Part shown: positions 58,040 through 64,000 of the stretch, one piece after another
Position numbering within the stretch: position 1 is the stretch's first letter
Layout: every line of letters begins with the position of its first letter
DNA from: Siphonodentalium dalli
Lineage: Eukaryota > Mollusca > Scaphopoda > Gadilida > Siphonodentaliidae
Assembly (NCBI GenBank): GCA_032622095.1
Contig: CP136061.1
Span: 7,634,734-7,698,733, forward strand
DNA length: 64,000 nucleotides
Direction: 5' to 3'
Translations under genes and position numbers: made by a program
Notes under the pieces: generated by a model
Seen by the model: the letters and a program-made list of their open reading frames with translations, nothing else
What the model was told of the DNA's origin: nothing
The model's database searches: none

Positions 58040-60855
58040 ATGCGCGAATTAGTAGACAAGCTAGATTCACTATGGTTCATTATTTGATTATGCCATGAAT
58101 TAGTAGACAAGCTAGATTCACTATGGTTCATTATTTGATTGTGCCATGAATTAGTAGACAAGCTAGATCAACTATGGTTCATTATTTGATTGTGCCATGA
58201 ATTAGAAGACAAACTAGATCAACTATGGTTCATTATTTGATTATGCCATGAATAAGTAGACAAGCTAGATTCACTATGGTTCATTATTTGATTATGCCAT
58301 GAATTAGTAGACAAGCTAGATTCACTATGGTTCATTATTTGATTATGCCATGAATTAGTAGACAAGCTAGATTCACTATGGTTCATTATTTGATTATGCC
58401 ATGAATTAGTAGACAAGCTAGATTCACTATGGTTCATTATTTGATTATGCCATGAATTAGTAGACAAGCTAGATCCACTATGGTTCATTATTTGATTATG
58501 CCATGAATTAGTAGACAAGCTAGATCCACTATGGTTCATTATTTGATTATGCCATGAATTAGTAGACAAGCTAGATCCACTATGGTTCATTATTTGATTA
58601 TGCCATGAATTAGTAGACAAGCTAGATCCACTATGGTTCATTATTTGATTATGCCATGAATTAGTAGACACGCTATATTCACTATGGTTCATTATTTGAT
58701 TATGCCATGAATTAGTAGACACGCTATATTCACTATGGTTCATTATTTGATTATGCCATGAATTAGTAGACACGCTATATTCACTATGGTTCATTATTTG
58801 ATTATGCCATGAATTAGTAGACAAGCTATATTCACTATGGTTCATTATTTGATTATGCCATGAATTAATAGACAAGCTAGATTCACTATGGTTCATTATT
58901 TGATTATGCCATAAATTAATAGACAAGCTAGATTCACTATGGTTCATTATTTGATTATGCCATGAATTAGTAGACACGCTATATTCACTATGGTTCATTA
59001 TTTGATTATGCCATGAATTAGTAGACACGCTATATTCACTATGGTTCATTATTTGATTATGCCATGAATTAGTAGACAAGCTATATTCACTATGGTTCAT
59101 TATTTGATTATGCCATGAATTAGTAGACACGCTATATTCACTATGGTTCATTATTTGATTATGCCATGAATTAGTAGACACGCTATATCCACTATGGTTC
59201 ATTATTTGATTATGCCATGAATTAGTAGACACGCTATATTCACTATGGTTCATTATTTGATTATGCCATGAATTAGAAGACAAGCTATATTCACTATGGT
59301 TCATTATTTGATTATGCCATGAATTAATAGACAAGCTAGATTCACTATGGTTCATTATTTGATTATGCCATGAATTAATAGACAAGCTAGATTCACTATG
59401 GTTCATTATTTGATTATGCCATGAATTAGTAGACACGCTATATTCACTATGGTTCATTATTTGATTATGCCATGAATTAGTAGACACGCTATATTCACTA
59501 TGGTTCATTATTTGATTATGCCATGAATTAGTAGACAAGCTATATTCACTATGGTTCATTATTTGATTATGCCATGAATTAATAGACAAGCTAGATTCAC
59601 TATGGTTCATTATTTGATTATGCCATGAATTAGTAGACAAGCTAGATTCACTATGGTTCATTATTTGATTATGCCATGAATTAGTAGACAAGCTAGATCC
59701 ACTATGGTTCATTATTTGATTATGCCATGAATTAGTAGACAAGCTAGATCCACTATGGTTCATTGTTTGATTATGCCATGAATTAGTAGACAAGCTAGAT
59801 CCACTATGGTTCATTATTTGATTATGCCATGAATTAGTAGACAAGCTAGATCCACTATGGTTCATTATTTGATTATGCCATGAATTAGTAGACAAACTAG
59901 ATCCACTATGGTTCATTATTTGATTATGCCATGAATTAGTAGACACGCTATATTCACTATGGTTCATTATTTGATTATGCCATGAATTAGTAGACAAGCT
60001 AGATCCACTATGGTTCATTATTTGATTATGCCATGAATTAGTAGACAAACTAGATCCACTATGGTTCATTATTTGATTATGCCATGAATTAGTAGACAAG
60101 CTAGATCCACTATGGTTCATTATTTGATTATGCCATGAATTAGTAGACAAGCTAGATCCACTATGGTTCATTATTTGATTATGCCATGAATTAGTAGACA
60201 CGCTATATCCACTATGGTTCATTATTTGATTATGCCATGAATTAGTAGACACGCTATATTCACTATGGTTCATTATTTGATTATGCCATGAATTAGTAGA
60301 CAAGCTAGATCCACTATGGTTCATTATTTGATTATGCCATGAATTAGTAGACAAGCTAGATTCACTATGGTTCATTATTTGATTATGCCATGAATTAGTA
60401 GACAAGCTAGATCCACTATGGTTCATTATTTGATTATGCCATGAATTAGTAGACAAGCTAGATTCACTATGGTTCATTATTTGATTATGCCATGAATTAG
60501 TAGACAAGCTAGATCCACTATGGTTCATTATTTGATTATGCCATGAATTAGTAGACACGCTATATTCACTATGGTTCATTATTTGATTATGCCATGAGTT
60601 AGTAGACAAGCTAGATCCACTATGGTTCATTATTTGATTATGCCATGAATTAGTAGACAAGCTAGATTCACTATGGTTCATTATTTGATTATGCCATGAA
60701 TTAGTAGACACGCTATATTCACTATGGTTCATTATTTGATTATGCCATGAATTAGTAGACAAGCTAGATTCACTATGGTTCATTATTTGATTATGCCATG
60801 AATTAGTAGACAAGCTAGATTCACTGTGGTTCATTATTTGATTATGCCATGAATG
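58040..60855 (-). repeat. 51-bp minisatellite, about 55 copies, open on minus strand
   Basis: Mirror of 9298-11325 with more copies. The minus-strand frame is open for 871 codons (58219-60834) of 17-residue repeats MNHSESSLSTNSWHNQI and variants (Gly/Glu, Ser/Tyr, Leu/Val). Variant order differs from the left array, so the arrays have been reshuffled. No promoter, signal peptide or intron pattern supports translation. Confidence 0.92.
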
Positions 60856-61390
60856 TCTACTCTAGCTACGTCTATAGAGATAATATTCCACCAGGACAAA
60901 ACCTGGGAACGGTTTTATGTTGTAAAAGGGGAGTTTATAATATTGAAAACATGGTGTAGGTGATATATTTTTCAGTTAATATCTGTTCATATTGTATTTT
61001 ACTGTAGATGAAGGCTCCAACTCGAAATTGCACAATTTAAGTGACTTTGTGGGCGATTTTGCTTTGCGTCGCATACAATCATGGAAATTTTCCAGGGTTA
61101 TTTATTCAATGTTTTGTGCGATATCGGCTCAAACAAGTCACACACAATCTCGAGCTGGTACCACCCTTACTGTGAAGTAGATTATTCAGGAACAAATATT
61201 CACAAAGAAATACATTCTCTGCCTTGTTTATTCAATATTAGAAAACTCCCTATCATAATGGGTCAGAACTTCAAAAAGTTCCCAGGTTTTGTACTGGTGG
61301 AGTATGATCACTACGGGTGTATCTAGAGTAGGTATCTAGAGTAGGTATCTAGAGTAGGTATCTAGAGTAGGTATTCATGGCATGATCTAG
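60845..61390. mobile_element. Non-autonomous element with inverted ends (right copy)
   Basis: Mirror of 8757-9300. The outer end carries four tandem copies of TATCTAGAGTAGG here against two on the left. Confidence 0.7.
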
Positions 61391-61459
61391 TACATTATTA
61401 GAAGCCTTGCCGGGAAGAAATATAGAATCTTTAAGATACGGTGCTAAAATATGTATTAC

Positions 61460-61969
61460 TTAAAGGGCTACTATACGCTATTTTCAATAAATTCCCCGTA
61501 ATAACAACGATCTAATATCGATAATATATTGAAAAATAGGTTGTTTGAGTCGAAGATATATTCTGTAAACGTTCAGGTTAATATCAAAATTAATAATTTG
61601 ATATAATTAGGTACGAATTTCCGTGTACAAGACGTAATCAAATTAATTAACGGATAGTGGATTGGGCAACGCGTGGCACACATGATCGTGTAAAACAATA
61701 TGTTGATAAGGGGCGTAAACACAATCCACTCACTGACTAGTGACTATACAATAACTTAAATGAGTATATGGGACTAGTATGCATATAATATAACATTTAT
61801 TTGATACATTTGCTAGACATCTGTACAAAAATTACCCGACGACAATCTTCCATCCCTAACATTACGTCGTACTCAACATACTTTCAAGTACTAGAAATCT
61901 GGTTACCTTATTCTACGACTCAGATACTATAGAAACCAACAACAACATTTGAGTACAATGTCCCTTTAA
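61460..61969. mobile_element. TTAA-flanked MITE (right copy)
   Basis: TTAAAGGGCTACTATACG and TACAATGTCCCTTTAA ends with TTAA borders; mirror of 8139-8688. Confidence 0.65.
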
Positions 61970-62267
61970 GAAATGTTCACAAAGTCTGCCCATAATTTGA
62001 GACTAGCCCACGCAGCACGGTCAGTCAGCCCAATATACTATTTATAAGCAATTAGTAATGGTAAGGTAGTCGATATAAATAAGTGGCTTCAGGTGCATTT
62101 CGGCTCAACTTTGGAAAGCACGCCCAATTATTCTGCTGACCGCTTTTAGTGATTAGGTCAGTTTAAGTCATCAATTAGTGACGCTGTGTTCATGTTACGG
62201 TCTGTGTGTTATTGCGGTATGAAACGGGTGACTCAATTGGCAGTTGACCAATCACCGAACATGATTT

Positions 62268-62530
62268 AGTGTAACATAGACGGGCTATGTAAATATAAAT
62301 ATAAATAACATACATAGACGGGCTATGTAAATATAAATATAAATAACATACACAGACGGGCTATGTAAATATAAATATAAATAACATACATAGACGGGCT
62401 ATATAAATCTAAATATAAATAACATACACAGACGGGCTATGTAAATATAAATATAAATAACATACACAGACGGGCTATGTAAATATAAATATAAATAACA
62501 TACACAGACGGCCTATATAAATCTAAATAA
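62268..62530. repeat. 36-bp tandem repeat, about seven copies
   Basis: The units read ACGGGCTATGTAAATATAAA then TATAAATAACATACACAG. The left arm has only two. Confidence 0.92.
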
Positions 62531-62998
62531 ACATATGGGATGAAATGTCGTGTCTCCGTGCACATACAGCTCGTATTATAGTTCGCAAGACTGTATTAGA
62601 CGGGTGATATACGCTAACTGCGAGGCAGCGTTCAGTCTGGTCTGACCTCTACATGGTCTGACCACTGCATACCACGTATGCAACGTATGCATATACATAA
62701 TGTAAGGACATCTTTTAATTTGACTTTTGTCGGTAAAAATTCTGTCTGCATTGTTCTGAGAAACTGAATTGTCTATATTAAGTTTTAAAATGGCCAGATC
62801 AAGGCAAAATGAATTGTATAACCGACACAAGACTTAAATAAACAAAATGTGATGGCAGTGGTCTGACCAGGTTTTAGCGACGGACTGTGATGGCAGTGGT
62901 CTGACCAGGTTTTAGCGAGGGACTGAAGGATGACTTGCAGTTTTGGGTATACGATGACTAATCTCAAACGGTTCGGCCATTTCCGCTTTCGCCCGGAA

Positions 62999-63240
62999 AT
63001 AACCTCTCCATAAATAACCTCCCCATAAATAACCTCTGCCATAAACAACCTCTGCCATAAATAACCTCTTCCATAAATAACCTCTCCATAAATAACATGT
63101 GCCATATATAACCTCTCCCATAAATAACATATCTAATAAATAACCTCTGCCATAAATAATCTCTCCCATAAAAAAACATCTGCCACAAATATCTTCTCCC
63201 ATAAAAAAACATCTGCCATAAATAATCTCTGTCATAATTT
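62999..63240. repeat. AATAACCTCTGCCATA tandem repeat
   Basis: Inverse of the left array at 7085-7312, with its own unit losses and gains. Confidence 0.9.
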
Positions 63241-63483
63241 ACCGCTAATAAATAGACACCGTAGCTGCCTGACTAGTTAAATCATGTGATCGATCGTGTG
63301 CATACTGCTGGGAAATACGTATGTTGACAGGGAACACGTCTGTTGAACTTGAACTAATTACTGCTCTTCATACTATTTATCACTATATAGTTATTACTAT
63401 TTATCACTATATAGTTATTACTATTTTTCACTATATATGTTGGAAACTCGTCAGCAGAACTTGATCTAATTATTGTTATTCTT

Positions 63484-63830
63484 ACTAGTTATAGAGGATC
63501 TCCAACTAGTTGTGAATCAAATTTATCAAACTCTTTTCATAAAATCTTATATCCCAACATAACGAGTTGAAGATCTTATATATCACATGAACTAAAAACT
63601 ATAGCTTTATGCCCTTTTAACAAATCAATATCCTTAAAAGAAATTGCAAAATGCATATGTTTCCAGCGTTGGCTGAGACGCTTCACAGTCGTATACGACA
63701 GTATTGCGCTCTGGTGCTGGCAATAGAAAATACAGTCCCCCAATTTGCCTCTTTGTTTTGTGTCTATTTTCGTTAGTACAACGAAGTTAGACAATAATTT
63801 AACTTTAAAGAACAAAGCAATAATTTTAAA
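63484..63830. mobile_element. Hairpin-family element at outer border of right arm
   Basis: From TATAGAGGATCTCC onward the sequence resembles 2333-2660 in direct orientation (GAATCAAATTTATCAAAC, then AAATCTTATATCCCAACATA). It replaces whatever DNA faced the left arm's outer border. Confidence 0.7.
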
Positions 63831-63921
63831 TGTATGGTGTTGGTGTCATGCGCGGGTTTTCGAAATAGTATTAATCCACGCTATCTTTTTTTTTTTTATA
63901 TACCTATTTATAACTAGTGAC

Positions 63922-64000
63922 ATTTATATAGAATACACGCGTAGTGTTTCTGAATACCAAATTTACACCACGAGTGGGATTGATGATTTACCACACGAGC
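63922..64000. repeat. Half hairpin matching window start inverted
   Basis: GTGTTTCTGAATACCAAATT then TACACCACGAGTGGGATTG is the inverse complement of 69-147. The window ends at CGAGC, within the expected loop. Confidence 0.88.

Larger units (their letters stand above)
47848..63503. repeat. Right arm of giant inverted duplication
   Basis: Reverse complement of 6846-22508, beginning TGATTAA and ending GGATCTCC. Gene, minisatellite and element order mirror the left arm. Insertions found only here lie near 48126-48362, 50698-51519, 52007-52655, 53243-53930, 54010-54175 and 57115-57805. Confidence 0.93.

Noticed and set aside
62785-63235. Tyr-Gly-Arg-Gly-rich frames in both arms resembling a structural or RNA-binding protein
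   Set aside because: They come from the degenerate TTATTTATGGCAGAGG array, appear in several frames at once, and lack start context.
1-64000. CRISPR array or prokaryotic defence island
   Set aside because: The direct repeats seen are contiguous minisatellites without unique spacers, there are no associated nuclease genes, and the DNA has spliceosomal introns and LINEs.
1-64000. tRNA or rRNA genes
   Set aside because: No cloverleaf with A and B box promoters and no conserved ribosomal segments were noticed by eye. A covariance-model scan was not possible here.

Overview
The window looks like intergenic or intronic DNA of an invertebrate animal, probably a marine lophotrochozoan such as a mollusc, although the species cannot be told from the sequence. 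It is AT-rich, has no operon-like gene packing, has spliceosomal GT/AG exon borders, and is crowded with 5'-truncated LINE retrotransposon ends, small terminal-inverted-repeat elements (MITEs), long DNA hairpins, minisatellites and microsatellites. I see no rRNA, tRNA or CRISPR array and no complete long protein-coding gene.

The dominant structure is a very large inverted duplication. Positions 6846-22508 (about 15.66 kb) recur in reverse orientation at 47848-63503 (about 15.66 kb), around a 25.3 kb unique spacer. Hand-aligned samples differ by about 3-4 percent. The arms also differ by clean transposon insertions, several of which have an intact empty target site in the opposite arm. This fits either a real, old genomic palindrome or two haplotypes of a very polymorphic animal joined head to head by an assembler.

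The only gene-like signal I would defend is a small secreted-peptide gene present once per arm: minus strand on the left (exon 1 at 18998-19075, exon 2 at 14864-14896) and plus strand on the right (51841-51918 and 53947-53979). Exon 1 encodes a typical signal peptide and is identical in both arms, while nearby DNA is not. Exon 2 encodes a short acidic segment. The terminal exon is not settled. A TATA-like box and leader precede each copy, and a third, decayed copy of that promoter lies in the spacer at 33153-33215.

Layout. 1-6845 holds hairpin elements, a Tc1-type MITE, a TTAA-flanked MITE and a 31-bp tandem array. 6846-22508 is the left arm: 51-bp minisatellite, piggyBac-like and Harbinger-like MITEs, a foldback element, the peptide gene, hairpin-cassette elements and a LINE remnant. 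22509-47847 is the spacer: at least four further LINE 3' ends, several MITEs, local duplications and a 2.1 kb AT-rich satellite. 47848-63503 is the right arm in mirror order. 63504-64000 holds further hairpin-element DNA. The most unusual item is a 69-bp palindromic cassette that forms both ends of small elements embedded in two otherwise unrelated MITE families.
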